64,000 nt of DNA from Streptomyces sp. NBC_00513 (GCF_041431415.1 NZ_CP107845.1:2418001-2482000); one strand, 5' to 3'; counted from the first letter of the stretch, positions 1-8,630 are shown. A program made the numbers and translations. The notes: a model not told the origin generated them from the sequence alone.

Positions 1-1212
1 GACCTTCTGGGCGCCGGTGTTCAGGGCGTTGACCTTGGCGACGGCCGTGTTGAGGTCGGAGGACAGGCCGGGTGCCTTGTCGGCGAGTTCGCGGGCCTTG
101 TTCTCCAGGTCGCCGAGCTGACGGCGGAGCTTGCCCATGTCGGTGCCGGAGGCCTTGACGACGTCGTTGACGTCACCGGCCAGCAGGGCGCCCTCGGCGG
201 TGTCGTCCTTGATCCGCTTCAGGTCGGGGCAGGAGGCCAGGTGCGGCTCGGCGCCCGGGGTGACGCAGTGGGCGGTGTAGTACTTGTCCGCTCCCGTCGC
301 GGCCCGCTGGGTGACGGCGGCGGCGGCCGGGGCGTTCTTGGCGAAGGAGTCCAGGTGCTTGTTGACCACCTGGGCGGTGTCCGCGACGAGTTCGGCGGTG
401 GCGGCCAGGGACTTCGGGTCGCTGACGAAGGGCTTCGCCTTGGCGGCGGCCCCGTTGACCTTGTCGGCGAGGGTCTGGGTGCCGGCCGCGAGGTCCTTCG
501 AACCGGTCTCCAGCTGCCCGGCGGCCGTGTTCAGCTTCTTCAGCCCGCCGTTGAGCTCGCCCGTCTTCTCCTTGGCCGTGTCGAGGCCGTCGGCGAGGTC
601 CTTGGCGCCCTGCTTGGCCTTGCCGGCGCCGTCCTTGAGCTTGTCGGCGCCGTCGGCGGCCTCGGCGGTCTTGTCGTGCAGGTCGGAGAAGTTGACGAAG
701 ATCTTGTCGAGGAATCCGCGGGAGGCGTTGGTGGACGCCGCGGAACGGACCTCGGAGAAGACGGTCTTGGAGATCGAGCCGACGATGTAGTTGTTCGCGT
801 CGTTCGTCCGGACCTGGAGCGCCCCGGTGGTGGGGTCGGCGCCGGAGCTGGAGGCGATCTTCGCGCTGAAGTCGGCGGGCATGGTCAGGGACAGGTAGTA
901 CTTCCCCTCCTCCAGACCCTCGGCCGCCTTGTCGGCGTCGACCTCGCGCCAGTCGAAGGTCTTGCTGTCGCGCAGCTTCTTGGTGATCTCGTCACCCGCG
1001 GCGAGGTGCTTGCCGTCCACGGTGGCGCCGCGGTCGGAGTTGACGAGGGCCACGGGAACCTTGCCGAGGTTCCCGTAGGGGTTCCAGAAGGACCAGAGGT
1101 ACAGGGCTCCGTAGAGCAGCGGCAGGAGGAGCAGCGCGACGAGAGCGGCCCGGGGCAGCTTCCCCCGCCCGAACCGCTTCAGCTCAAGCGCGGCGAGCTT
1201 CGGCGAGCGCAT
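1..1212 (-). CDS. YhgE/Pip-domain membrane protein (C-terminus beyond window)
   Basis: Only the first 404 codons are inside the window; the gene runs off the left edge. The protein begins MRSPKLAALELKRFGRG, followed by one strong membrane segment (about residues 23-43) and the Trp/Asn/Pro stretch YLWSFWNPYGN. This is the N-terminal signature of YhgE/Pip (phage-infection-protein-like) membrane proteins, which resemble ABC-2 exporter permeases. After it comes a long extracytoplasmic region rich in Ala, Lys and Asp with heptad-like spacing (about residues 180-400), as in YhgE coiled-coil domains. The start ATG overlaps the end of the upstream ATPase gene by 29 bp, so the two are probably translated together and form an exporter-like pair. 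Family assignment is firm; the substrate is unknown. Confidence 0.85.
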   Translation of the reverse strand, partial: MRSPKLAALELKRFGRGKLPRAALVALLLLPLLYGALYLWSFWNPYGNLGKVPVALVNSDRGATVDGKHLAAGDEITKKLRDSKTFDWREVDADKAAEGLEEGKYYLSLTMPADFSAKIASSSGADPTTGALQVRTNDANNYIVGSISKTVFSEVRSAASTNASRGFLDKIFVNFSDLHDKTAEAADGADKLKDGAGKAKQGAKDLADGLDTAKEKTGELNGGLKKLNTAAGQLETGSKDLAAGTQTLADKVNGAAAKAKPFVSDPKSLAATAELVADTAQVVNKHLDSFAKNAPAAAAVTQRAATGADKYYTAHCVTPGAEPHLASCPDLKRIKDDTAEGALLAGDVNDVVKASGTDMGKLRRQLGDLENKARELADKAPGLSSDLNTAVAKVNALNTGAQKV

Positions 1213-2209
1213 CGTCCGTCCCCTTCGTGTCGTCGTCGGTGGTGGTGGCCGGCTCGTTGCCGGTGGCGGCCGTGTCCTTGTCGGTGGCGGCCGTGTCGCC
1301 GTCCTCGCCGGTGTCGGGCTCGGCCTCGGCTTCCGGCTCGGCCCCGGGCTCGGCTTCCGGCTTGGCTTCCGGCTCGGGCTCGTCCGTCGGCTCCGGCTTG
1401 CTCTCGGGCTTGGCTCCCCAGGTGATCGCGTGTTCCGCGCCGCCGCCCGACCGGACGGCCGGGGCGGGTGGGGCCTTGGCCTCGGCGCTCGGCACGGCGG
1501 TGGGTTCGACCGCGGTCGCGACCGTGCGCAGCACCAGGACCCCCTCCGGCGCCTCGTCGCACACCGCGAGGACGGTGGTCCCCCGGTCGGCGATCGAGCG
1601 GAGCAGCGCCCACAGTTCGGCGCGCTCGGCGGTGGAGAGCTTGAGGTCGGTGTCGTCGAGGGCCAGCAGTCGGGGCCCGCCCAGCAGGGCGATGGCGACG
1701 GACAGCCGGACGGCCTCCAGCCGCTCCAGGTCGCGGACGGAGGTACGCGGTCCCTTGGGCAGGGTCGCCAGGTCGAGACCCGCGGCCGCGAGGGCCTCCT
1801 CGATCCGGGTCGCGGTGGCGGCACGGCGCTCTCCGCGCGGTCGGAACAGGGCCCGCACGGGACCCTCGTAACGGCGCTGGAGCATGGCCCCCTCGCGCAG
1901 TTGCTCGGCGACGGTGAGCGCCTCGTCGAGGTCGTTGACCCCGGGGACGTGCCCGAGGGCGGCGATCCGCCGCACCGCGCTCATCTTCTTCGGCAGCGAG
2001 TGCCCGCCGATCTCGGCCCGGCCCTCGGAAGGCTTCATCCGGCCGGTGAGGGCGAGGAGCAGGCAGGTCCGGCCGCTTCCGGAAGGACCTTCCAGCGCGA
2101 TGAGCGAGCCGGGCGCGGCGTCGATCCCCACTCCCCGGAAGACCCAGCCTCGCGGGCCCTTGAGTCCGAAGTCCTCGGCCGTGACGGCCGCTCCGTGTGG
2201 GCTCTCCAC
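1184..2209 (-). CDS. ABC-type ATP-binding protein with degenerate motifs and acidic Pro/Glu tail
   Basis: A 341-aa protein whose first 225 residues have the fold order of an ABC ATPase. The Walker A region is GPSGSGRT (41-48), with Arg in place of the usual Lys. The LSGGQ signature is not recognisable; RDLERLEAVRLSVA occupies its place. Walker B is LLALDDTD, lacking the usual DE pair. Residues 230-341 form a low-complexity Pro/Glu/Ala tail ending in Asp/Thr-rich repeats. The gene overlaps the YhgE-type gene downstream, so it probably energises or regulates that membrane protein. The changed catalytic motifs leave ATP hydrolysis in doubt. The ATG at 2209 follows the palindromic operator at 2225-2250. 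Confidence 0.85.
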   Translation of the reverse strand: MESPHGAAVTAEDFGLKGPRGWVFRGVGIDAAPGSLIALEGPSGSGRTCLLLALTGRMKPSEGRAEIGGHSLPKKMSAVRRIAALGHVPGVNDLDEALTVAEQLREGAMLQRRYEGPVRALFRPRGERRAATATRIEEALAAAGLDLATLPKGPRTSVRDLERLEAVRLSVAIALLGGPRLLALDDTDLKLSTAERAELWALLRSIADRGTTVLAVCDEAPEGVLVLRTVATAVEPTAVPSAEAKAPPAPAVRSGGGAEHAITWGAKPESKPEPTDEPEPEAKPEAEPGAEPEAEAEPDTGEDGDTAATDKDTAATGNEPATTTDDDTKGTDDALAEARRA

Positions 2210-2224
2210 GCCGCCTCCCCCTCC

Positions 2225-2250
2225 TTTTGAACTGACTGGTCAGTTCAAAA
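2225..2250. promoter_or_regulatory. Perfect 26-bp palindrome, TetR-type operator candidate
   Basis: Two perfect 12-bp arms, TTTTGAACTGAC and GTCAGTTCAAAA, are separated by TG. The site lies 16 bp upstream of the ATPase start, where a repressor would block the ATPase-YhgE operon. The length and symmetry fit TetR/AcrR-family operators, and such regulators often accompany YhgE exporters. No regulator gene is visible here; it may lie beyond the left edge. Confidence 0.65.
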
Positions 2251-2475
2251 ACTAGCAGGTTCCGCGGGATCCGGTTGCGGCAAGGGGGGTGAAGATCCCC
2301 AGCCGGGGGTAAAAGTGCAGGTCACCGGGATTGTCAGTGGCGGGGGTCACGATGGACTCACGCAGCGCGACAACGCGGCGGGCAACACAGCACCACCCGA
2401 ACGGCGGTACCCGAAAAGGCAGTACCCGAGCAGTACCCGGCATCAGAAGCAGCACGCATCGACAGGAGGTTCGTC

Positions 2476-2982
2476 ATGGCCACACCGTCCCCGTCCCCTG
2501 TCCACCCCGTCCCGAGGAAAGCGTCGGCACCGCCGGCCGCCCTCGATCTGCTCGCCAAGGCCCACCGCGGCCTGACCGAGGCGGTCGCACTGTCCCGGCC
2601 CAACGAGCGCTACGCCACCGCACACCTCGCGGCGCTGCGCGCGGCAGCGGCCGTGCTGGCCGCGCGCGTACGGCCCGAACCGGTCAACCCGCGCCGGCGG
2701 CCCCGGATCCGCAGCGCGTGGGAGGTGCTGCCGGAGATAGCGCCGGAGCTGACGGAGTGGAGCGCCCTGTTCGCCTCGGGCGCCGACCGTCGGGCCCGGG
2801 CCGAGGCCGGCATACCGGACGCCGCGACGGGCCGGGAGGCCGACGACCTCGTCCGCGAGGTCGGGATGTTCCTGCGCCTGGTCGAGCGGATGCTGTCCCT
2901 GCGACCGGTGACCCCGGCCGCCGCACAGGGCCTGCCCACGACCCTGCCGCAGCCGCGGCCGGAGCGTCCGCACGCGGGATGA
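2476..2982 (+). CDS. SAV_6107-family HEPN domain protein
   Basis: A 168-aa, mostly helical, Ala/Arg-rich protein. The order of features (LLAKAHRGLTEA, then RPNERYATAHLAALRAAAAV, then WEVLPEIAPELTEW and a final long helix near FLRLVERML) matches what I know of the actinobacterial SAV_6107 HEPN family. HEPN domains are helical bundles found in nucleotide-binding proteins and RNases. I do not see the R-x4-6-H RNase motif clearly, and there is no neighbouring nucleotidyltransferase, so a toxin role is not supported. A good ribosome-binding site (AGGAGG) precedes the ATG. Its function is unknown. It reads towards the methyltransferase 71 bp downstream, which has its own -10-like sequence. Confidence 0.7.
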   Translation: MATPSPSPVHPVPRKASAPPAALDLLAKAHRGLTEAVALSRPNERYATAHLAALRAAAAVLAARVRPEPVNPRRRPRIRSAWEVLPEIAPELTEWSALFASGADRRARAEAGIPDAATGREADDLVREVGMFLRLVERMLSLRPVTPAAAQGLPTTLPQPRPERPHAG

Positions 2983-3053
2983 GCTGGTCGGCGGCCTGAG
3001 GCAATAGGGTGGGCACGCCCGCTCACCCTTACCGCGTCGAGGAGCCATCAGTC

Positions 3054-3812
3054 GTGTCGGACACTTCCCGCCCCCGTGCCTCCCTCCGCACCGCCGTGGT
3101 GTGGGAGGTCCTCAAGGAGGCCCTCGACCGCCGGGTGAAGGCGACCGGGCGGGACGTGCTGGAGGTGCTGGACACCGGTGGCGGCACCGGCAAGTTCGCC
3201 GTCCCGGTGGCCCGACTGGGCCACCGGGTGACGGTGGTCGACCCCAGCCCGAACGCACTGTTCGGACTGGAACGCCGGGTCTCCGAAGCCGGTGTCGCCG
3301 ACCTGGTGCGCGGGGTCCAGGGCGACGCCCAGGGCCTGCTGGACGTCGTCGATCGGGACGCCTACGACGTGGTGCTCTGCCACGGCGTGCTGGAGTACGT
3401 GGACGACCCTGCCGAGGGCGTGGCCAATGCCGTCGCGGCCCTGCGACCGGGCGGGATCCTGAGCCTGCTCGGCGCCGGACTCGGCGGGGCCGTGCTGGCC
3501 CGCGCGCTGGCGGGGCACTTCACCGAGGCTCGGACCGCCCTCACCGACCCGGCGGGTCGTTGGGGATCCGGCGACCCGGTCCCGCGCCGCTTCACCGCCG
3601 AGCAGCTCACCGAGCTGGTGGGTGGAGCCGGCCTGGAGGTCGGCGCGGTGCACGGTGTACGGATCTTCGCTGACCTCGTCCCCGGTGTCCTGGTCGACAC
3701 CGAGCCCGGCGCGGTGGAGGCGCTGCTGCGTCTGGAGGAGGCCGCCGCCGAGCTGCCCGCCTTCCACGCGGTGGCCACGCAGTTGCACATTCTGGGCGAG
3801 AAGAGCGCCTGA
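3054..3812 (+). CDS. Class I SAM-dependent methyltransferase
   Basis: A 252-aa protein starting at GTG (VSDTSRPRAS). GAGGAG lies upstream at about 3039 and a -10-like TAGGGT at 3005-3010. Motif I of Rossmann methyltransferases is clear at about residues 34-44 (VLDTGGGTGKF). It is followed by the acidic ribose-binding strand VTVVDPSPNAL and motif IV-like VVLCHGVLEYVDDP. The C-terminal half carries the usual substrate-covering region (RRFTAEQLTELVGGAGLEV). The acceptor cannot be read from the sequence. No biosynthetic neighbours suggest a role; an RNA or small-molecule methylase are both possible. Confidence 0.85.
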   Translation: MSDTSRPRASLRTAVVWEVLKEALDRRVKATGRDVLEVLDTGGGTGKFAVPVARLGHRVTVVDPSPNALFGLERRVSEAGVADLVRGVQGDAQGLLDVVDRDAYDVVLCHGVLEYVDDPAEGVANAVAALRPGGILSLLGAGLGGAVLARALAGHFTEARTALTDPAGRWGSGDPVPRRFTAEQLTELVGGAGLEVGAVHGVRIFADLVPGVLVDTEPGAVEALLRLEEAAAELPAFHAVATQLHILGEKSA

Positions 3813-4077
3813 TCTGCGGCGCGTCCGCGCACACGGATCCACGGACACCCTGTGAACCGGCCGCCGGCCCCGTATGATCGAGGACACCGGTCGGCATGGC
3901 GGACGGACCATTGGGGAATAAGCGCCTCAGTGACCGCACAGGCGACGGTACGGTTTGTACGCAGGGCATTTTTCGAACGTGGCGTAGAGGGCGGGTATCA
4001 CGGGGGCGATTCCCCGCCTATCCTGAAGGGGACCCCTGGTCGCTACCCTTCGCGACCGACGGATGAGGAGGACTCCC

Positions 4078-4479
4078 GTGCCGCTCTCGGAGCACGAGCA
4101 GCGAATGCTCGAGCAGATGGAGCGAGCGCTGTACGCCGAAGATCCCAAGTTCGCGACAGCGCTTGAGGGAAGCGGACTGCGCACGTACACCCGGCGACGG
4201 GTTTACCAGGCAGTCGCAGGCATTGTGGTGGGTATCGCGCTCCTCATGACCGGTGTGATCGTGCCGAACGTGCTCTGGATCAGCGTGGTGGGCTTCCTCG
4301 TCATGCTGGGCTGTACGGTTCTCGTGGTCACCGGTTGGCGCAAGGCACCCAAGCCTGGCGAGCAGCCCGTCTCCGACAGTGCAGGCGGTTCGGCCCGTGG
4401 CCGGAACCGACAGCGTCGGTCGATGATGACCCGCATCGAGGAACGGTGGCAGCGCCGCCGTGACGAACAGGGGCAGTAG
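4078..4479 (+). CDS. DUF3040 family small membrane protein
   Basis: A 133-aa protein beginning MPLSEHEQRMLEQMERALYAEDP, the hallmark N-terminus of DUF3040 proteins in actinobacteria. Two adjacent hydrophobic helices span about residues 45-65 and 70-88. The tail is strongly basic (SARGRNRQRRSMMTRIEERWQRRR). The GTG start is set by GAGGAG 8-12 nt upstream. An in-frame ATG 15 bp earlier would place that ribosome-binding site inside the gene. The function of the family is unknown. A strong hairpin follows at 4497-4530, so it is probably monocistronic. Confidence 0.85.
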   Translation: MPLSEHEQRMLEQMERALYAEDPKFATALEGSGLRTYTRRRVYQAVAGIVVGIALLMTGVIVPNVLWISVVGFLVMLGCTVLVVTGWRKAPKPGEQPVSDSAGGSARGRNRQRRSMMTRIEERWQRRRDEQGQ

Positions 4480-4496
4480 CCCCACAGGACATGAGC

Positions 4497-4530
4497 GAGG
4501 GGACGGTCGCCGACGGGCGGCCGTCCCCTC
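4497..4530 (+). terminator. Rho-independent-type hairpin after DUF3040 gene
   Basis: 10-bp arms GAGGGGACGG and CCGTCCCCTC enclose an inner CGCC/GGCG stem. There is no long T-run, as is usual in Streptomyces. Confidence 0.7.
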
Positions 4531-4563
4531 GCCGTTCCGCCGGACGGATCACCCGTCCTGCGG

Positions 4564-4569
4564 CATGAT
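4564..4569 (+). promoter_or_regulatory. -10-like CATGAT, leaderless start of DUF4126 gene
   Basis: The hexamer ends 6 nt before the ATG at 4576 and no Shine-Dalgarno sequence is present. This fits transcription starting at or next to the start codon. Confidence 0.4.
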
Positions 4570-4575
4570 GACCGA

Positions 4576-5202
4576 ATGACTGTGCTGCCCCTGGTCTTCA
4601 CCAGTGGCTGGGCCAGCGGGATCAACGCCTACGCCGTGGTCCTCCTGCTCGGCATCTTCGGCGCGACCGGGCTCACGGACGAGGTCCCGGAGTCGTTGCA
4701 GCGCCCCGACGTCCTGATCGTCGCCGGCGTGCTGTTCCTCTGCGAGGCGGTGGCCGACAAGATCCCCTACGTGGACTCGCTGTGGGACACCCTGCACACC
4801 GTGATCCGTCCGGTGGCGGGTGCGGTGGTCGGGGCCCTGCTGGCCGGGCAGAGCGGTTCGCTCCCCGACCTGGCCGCCGGGGCCGTCGGCGGTTCCACCG
4901 CGCTGGCCAGCCACTTCGTCAAGGCCGGCACCCGGATGGCGGTCAACACCTCACCGGAGCCGTTCACCAACATCGCCCTCAGCACCGCCGAGGACCTCGG
5001 TGTGGCGGGCATCGTCACCTTCGCCATGTTCAACCCCCAGGCCGCCGCGATCATCGCGGCCGTGCTGCTGGCGGCCGGCCTGGCGATGCTCTTCTTCCTC
5101 TGGAGCCGGATCCGCCGCTACCGAAGGCGGCGGGCCCAACGCCGCGAGGAAAAGCGGATGGCCGCCGAGTTGCGTCAGACCTCCGGCGCGCCACCGCCCT
5201 GA
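4576..5202 (+). CDS. DUF4126 family membrane protein
   Basis: A 208-aa polytopic membrane protein. Hydrophobic segments lie near residues 5-30 (LVFTSGWASGINAYAVVLLL), 48-62, 78-95 and 140-175. A basic C-terminal tail (RIRRYRRRRAQRREEKRMA) follows. The motif SGWASGINAY near the start and the DKIPYVDSLWDT segment are typical of DUF4126 proteins, which are conserved in many bacteria and have no established activity. Glycine-rich internal segments suggest a small transport or scaffold protein, but this is only inference. There is no ribosome-binding site; translation is probably leaderless from the ATG. Confidence 0.8.
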   Translation: MTVLPLVFTSGWASGINAYAVVLLLGIFGATGLTDEVPESLQRPDVLIVAGVLFLCEAVADKIPYVDSLWDTLHTVIRPVAGAVVGALLAGQSGSLPDLAAGAVGGSTALASHFVKAGTRMAVNTSPEPFTNIALSTAEDLGVAGIVTFAMFNPQAAAIIAAVLLAAGLAMLFFLWSRIRRYRRRRAQRREEKRMAAELRQTSGAPPP

Positions 5203-5285
5203 CCGTCGCGCGCCGGCGCCGGCCGGGCCCCGCCGCCCGCCCTGACCTCGTACGACCTCGCCGACCCGGCCCCCGGTTCGCTCGA

Positions 5286-5291
5286 TAGGCT
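5286..5291 (+). promoter_or_regulatory. -10-like TAGGCT before FAD oxidoreductase
   Basis: The hexamer ends 7 nt upstream of the ATG at 5299 and there is no Shine-Dalgarno sequence, so a leaderless transcript is likely. Confidence 0.45.
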
Positions 5292-5298
5292 CAGCCGC

Positions 5299-6711
5299 AT
5301 GGCACGAATTGCGGTGATCGGCGCCGGGATGGGCGCGATGGCGACGGCGGCCCGGCTGGCAGTGGCGGGCCACCGGGTGACGGTGTACGAGCGTGGCTCC
5401 ACCTACGGCGGCTCGGTCGGCCGGTACGAACGGGACGGATTCTCCTTCGACACCGGACCGGGGCTGTTGCACCTGCCCGCCGTCTATCGCGACCTGTTCG
5501 TGAAGACGGGCAGGAAGCCGCTGGAGGAGTGCGTCGAGCTCGTCCAGGTGGACCCCGCCGTTCGCCACCTGCTGCCGGACGGCACCTCGGTCACCCTCCC
5601 CAACGCCTCGCGCGGCGGCGCCGCGGCCGTGCTCGACGAGGCCTTCGGCGCGGGCTCCGGGGACCGCTGGAACGGGGTGCTCGGGCGCGCCCGCGACGCC
5701 TGGAACGCCACCCGCCGCCCCCTGCTGGAGGAGCCGCTGCGCCCCGACTGGCAGGCGCTGGGCGCCGACCCCTACCCGGCGTTGCGCAAGAGCGGCCTGC
5801 TGCGGCGACGCCCGCCGACCCTCGCCGAGGTGGCCGAACGGGAACTGGGCGGGCCGCTCGGGGAACTGCTGACCGCGCGGGTGCGCTCGTACGGTCTGCG
5901 CCCCGCGGACGCGCCGGCCTCGGCGGCGGTGCTCCCGTACATGGAGCAGACCTTCGGGAGCTGGTACGTGCGCGGTGGTGTCCGGGAGCTGGCCACGGCC
6001 GTGTACGAGCGCTGCCTGGAACGGAAGGTGACCTTCGTCTTCGACGCCGACGTGCGGGCCGTCGTGGAGCGGGACGGCCGGGCCGCCGGTCTCTCGCTGG
6101 CCGACACGGGCACGGGGGAGGCGGACACCGTGGAGGCCGACGCCGTGGTCTGCGGGGTCGATCCCAGGGCGCTCGGGATCCCGCCAGCGCCCGGTTCGGT
6201 CCCCGCCCCGCCCATGGGGCTCCCCGGCCGGTACACGCTCTTCCTGGCCCTCGGCGGGCCCCGGCCGGCGGAGGCCGTCCACCGCACCCTGGTCGGAACG
6301 GACCTGACCGTGCTGCGGCCCGACGATCCCGCCGTCCGGCCCGACTCCGTGCACGAGGCCGTCACCGTCCAGGCGGTCGTGGAGCCCGGCACGACGCCCA
6401 CCGCGGAGGAGCTGATCGCCGCGGCGGCCCCCGCCGTGCCGGGTCTGCGGGAGCGGCTGCTGTGGCACGAACTGCGCACCCCGGCCGACATCGCGGCGGC
6501 GACGGGCGCCCTGGACGGGGCCGTGCCGCCGCCCGCCCTCGCGGGGGCCGGCGGACGGCTGCTCCACCCCTCGAACACCACGGGTCTGCCGGGGTTGTAC
6601 CTCGCCGGCGGCTGGGCCCACCCCGGCGGCGGACTCCCGCACGCGGGCATGACCGGCGCCCTGGTGGCGGGGCTCATCGTGGAGGGCGCGGACTTCCGCG
6701 GCTCCCGCTAG
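5299..6711 (+). CDS. FAD-dependent oxidoreductase, phytoene-desaturase (CrtI)-like
   Basis: A 470-aa flavoprotein. The N-terminal dinucleotide fold begins IAVIGAGMGAMATAARLAVAG and ends the second strand with YERGSTYGG, as in CrtI and related amine-oxidase-like enzymes. The segment FSFDTGPGLLHLP corresponds to the conserved second motif of CrtI enzymes. The C-terminal FAD-contact motif is LPGLYLAGGWAHPGGGLPHAGMTG, also typical. Length is close to that of CrtI proteins. No crtE, crtB or crtY genes are nearby, so a carotenoid role is not supported. It may act on another isoprenoid or lipid. It probably has its own leaderless promoter. Confidence 0.8.
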   Translation: MARIAVIGAGMGAMATAARLAVAGHRVTVYERGSTYGGSVGRYERDGFSFDTGPGLLHLPAVYRDLFVKTGRKPLEECVELVQVDPAVRHLLPDGTSVTLPNASRGGAAAVLDEAFGAGSGDRWNGVLGRARDAWNATRRPLLEEPLRPDWQALGADPYPALRKSGLLRRRPPTLAEVAERELGGPLGELLTARVRSYGLRPADAPASAAVLPYMEQTFGSWYVRGGVRELATAVYERCLERKVTFVFDADVRAVVERDGRAAGLSLADTGTGEADTVEADAVVCGVDPRALGIPPAPGSVPAPPMGLPGRYTLFLALGGPRPAEAVHRTLVGTDLTVLRPDDPAVRPDSVHEAVTVQAVVEPGTTPTAEELIAAAAPAVPGLRERLLWHELRTPADIAAATGALDGAVPPPALAGAGGRLLHPSNTTGLPGLYLAGGWAHPGGGLPHAGMTGALVAGLIVEGADFRGSR

Positions 6712-6735
6712 GGGGTGACCCCGGGCGCCGGCGGG

Positions 6736-7659
6736 TCAGTAGCGGTACTGCTCGTACTCGCCGGGGCCGCCCTGATACGGGTACTGCTGCTGTTGCTGTT
6801 GCTGTTGCTGCTGGTACTGCTCGTCCGTCGGGTAGGACTGCCCGCCGTACTCGTCGGTGGACCGCTGCTGCGGTACCCAGACCCCGCCGGGCGGGGTGTC
6901 CATCGAGTACTGCTGCCCGCCGCTGTCCGCGTAGGGCGCGTAGCCGTTGCTCTGGGGCGTGGTGCCGATGTACGGGTCCGAGTAGGCCGCGTAGACCTGC
7001 TGCTCGCCCCCCGGGTAGCCACCGGAGTAGTCGTAGCCGCCCTGGGGCTGCGCGTCGTACTGCGGCGCGTACTGGCCGTCCTGCCCGGCCGCGGCGAACG
7101 GCGAGGCGAACGCGGCCGTTTCGGCCGCCTGGCCCGACTGGTCGGCGTACTGGCCCGACGGGTCGCCGTACTGGGGGGCGAAGCTCTGTATCCCGTACGA
7201 GCCGGTGTCCTCGGGAACCGGCTGCGGGGTGAAGACGTTCGTCTCCCGGTCGTCGAAGTCGTCGGGAGCGTCCGCGCCGTCGCGGCGCCCGGTGGCCGTC
7301 CGCTCGCCGTACTCCAGCCCCGTCACCTCCAGCGTGGGCGCCGGGCGTTCGGCGCGCGGACCGCCGCCCCGGCGCCGGCCGCTCTGCTGCCGTACGGGTT
7401 CCCCGCCGCGGCGCAGCGCCCAACCGGCCACGAAGCCCTTGCGGAAGGAGAGCGTCACCAAAATCTGGCCGATCGCGAACGCGGTCGCGCCGACGGCGAT
7501 GACGGGCACCGACGGCAGCACCACCCCGGCGACCACGCCGGCGAAACCGGCGAAGGCGAGCAGGCGCCAGCGGAGCCGGGCCTTGTACTGCATCAGGACC
7601 TCGGCAAGCAGCCACAGCGCGACGAAACCGAACGCGGTGTAGAGGACCGTCATTCCCAT
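6736..7659 (-). CDS. Membrane protein with long Gln/Tyr-rich cytoplasmic tail
   Basis: 307 aa. The N-terminal third holds three or four hydrophobic helices (about residues 4-20, 31-50, 53-70), then a basic patch (about 93-107). The rest is a low-complexity tail dominated by Gln, Tyr, Gly, Ser and Asp, with repeated short YG/QY motifs, a run of ten Gln (6784-6813) and a tyrosine-ended C-terminus EYEQYRY. Such tails in actinobacteria often bind other proteins or are phosphorylated; that is inference. There are two possible starts, ATG at 7659 or 7653; GAGAGG upstream suits the first. No family name can be given with confidence. Confidence 0.75.
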   Translation of the reverse strand: MGMTVLYTAFGFVALWLLAEVLMQYKARLRWRLLAFAGFAGVVAGVVLPSVPVIAVGATAFAIGQILVTLSFRKGFVAGWALRRGGEPVRQQSGRRRGGGPRAERPAPTLEVTGLEYGERTATGRRDGADAPDDFDDRETNVFTPQPVPEDTGSYGIQSFAPQYGDPSGQYADQSGQAAETAAFASPFAAAGQDGQYAPQYDAQPQGGYDYSGGYPGGEQQVYAAYSDPYIGTTPQSNGYAPYADSGGQQYSMDTPPGGVWVPQQRSTDEYGGQSYPTDEQYQQQQQQQQQQYPYQGGPGEYEQYRY

Positions 7660-7709
7660 GCGTGGCCCCTCTCGGTACGGCCGCCGGCGCGGGAACGGGG
7701 GACGGCCGA

Positions 7710-8624
7710 TCAGGCCCGCTGGTGCAGGCCCAGGTTCTCGTAGATTTCGAGAGTCGCCGTGGAGTTGTTCAGCGTGATGAAGTGCAGCCCCGGAACACCC
7801 TCGGACAGCAGCCGCGCGCAGAACTCCGTGGCGAACTCGATGCCAATGGAGCGTACAGCGGCCGGATCGTCCTTGACGGCGAGCATGCGGTCTTTTACCG
7901 CCGAGGGGAAGACCGCGGTGCTGAGCTGGGGCAGCCGGTCCAACTGCTTGATGCCCACAACAGGCATGACCTCGGGGATGATCGGGGTGTCACAGCCCGC
8001 CTTGGCGACACTGTCGCGCAGCCGCAGATAATTCTCCGGATCGAAGAACATCTGGGTGATCGCATAGTCGGCGCCCGCGCGGCACTTGTCCACGAAGTGC
8101 CGGATGTCCGTGTCCCAGTCGTCGGAGCGCGGGTGCATCTCGGGGAAGGCGGCGACGCCGACGCAGAAGTCGCCGGACTCCTTGAGCAGGCGGACCAGGT
8201 CGGCCGCGTAGTCCACGCCCTCGGGGTGCTTGACCCAGTCGGCCATGGGGTCGCCGGGCGGGTCCCCGCGCAGCGCGAGCATGTTGCGGATGCCGGCGTC
8301 GGCGAACTGGCCGATGACGTGACGCAGCTCCGCGACGGACTGGTCCACGGCGGTGAGGTGCGCGACGGGGGTGAGGGTGGTGTTCGCGGCGATGGCCTCG
8401 GTGGCCCGTACGGTGCCTCCGCGCGTGGAGCCGCCGGCCCCGTAGGTGACCGACACGAAGCTCGGGCCCACCGCCTCGATGCGGCGGAGCGCGTTCCAGA
8501 GGTTGCGTTCGCCCTTCTCGGTCTTGGGCGCCCAGAACTCGAAGGAGTACGAGCGCCCGGACGCGATGAGCTCGCGGACCGTGTGTGCGCGGTCCGACCA
8601 GGTGGAAGCGGTGCCAAGGGCCAT
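7710..8624 (-). CDS. metF: 5,10-methylenetetrahydrofolate reductase
   Basis: A 304-aa TIM-barrel flavoprotein that reduces methylene-THF to methyl-THF for methionine synthesis. Diagnostic segments are [17 protein letters not shown] (the conserved FEFFPP region, here with W and A), [20 protein letters not shown] and the folate/NADH-site region [15 protein letters not shown]. Length matches bacterial MetF. The ATG has no ribosome-binding site, but TAACCT ends 6 nt upstream, so the mRNA is probably leaderless. It lies just downstream of thiE on the same strand with 73 bp between them, so it is likely transcribed separately. Confidence 0.95.
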   Translation of the reverse strand: MALGTASTWSDRAHTVRELIASGRSYSFEFWAPKTEKGERNLWNALRRIEAVGPSFVSVTYGAGGSTRGGTVRATEAIAANTTLTPVAHLTAVDQSVAELRHVIGQFADAGIRNMLALRGDPPGDPMADWVKHPEGVDYAADLVRLLKESGDFCVGVAAFPEMHPRSDDWDTDIRHFVDKCRAGADYAITQMFFDPENYLRLRDSVAKAGCDTPIIPEVMPVVGIKQLDRLPQLSTAVFPSAVKDRMLAVKDDPAAVRSIGIEFATEFCARLLSEGVPGLHFITLNNSTATLEIYENLGLHQRA

Positions 8625-8630
8625 ACCGGC

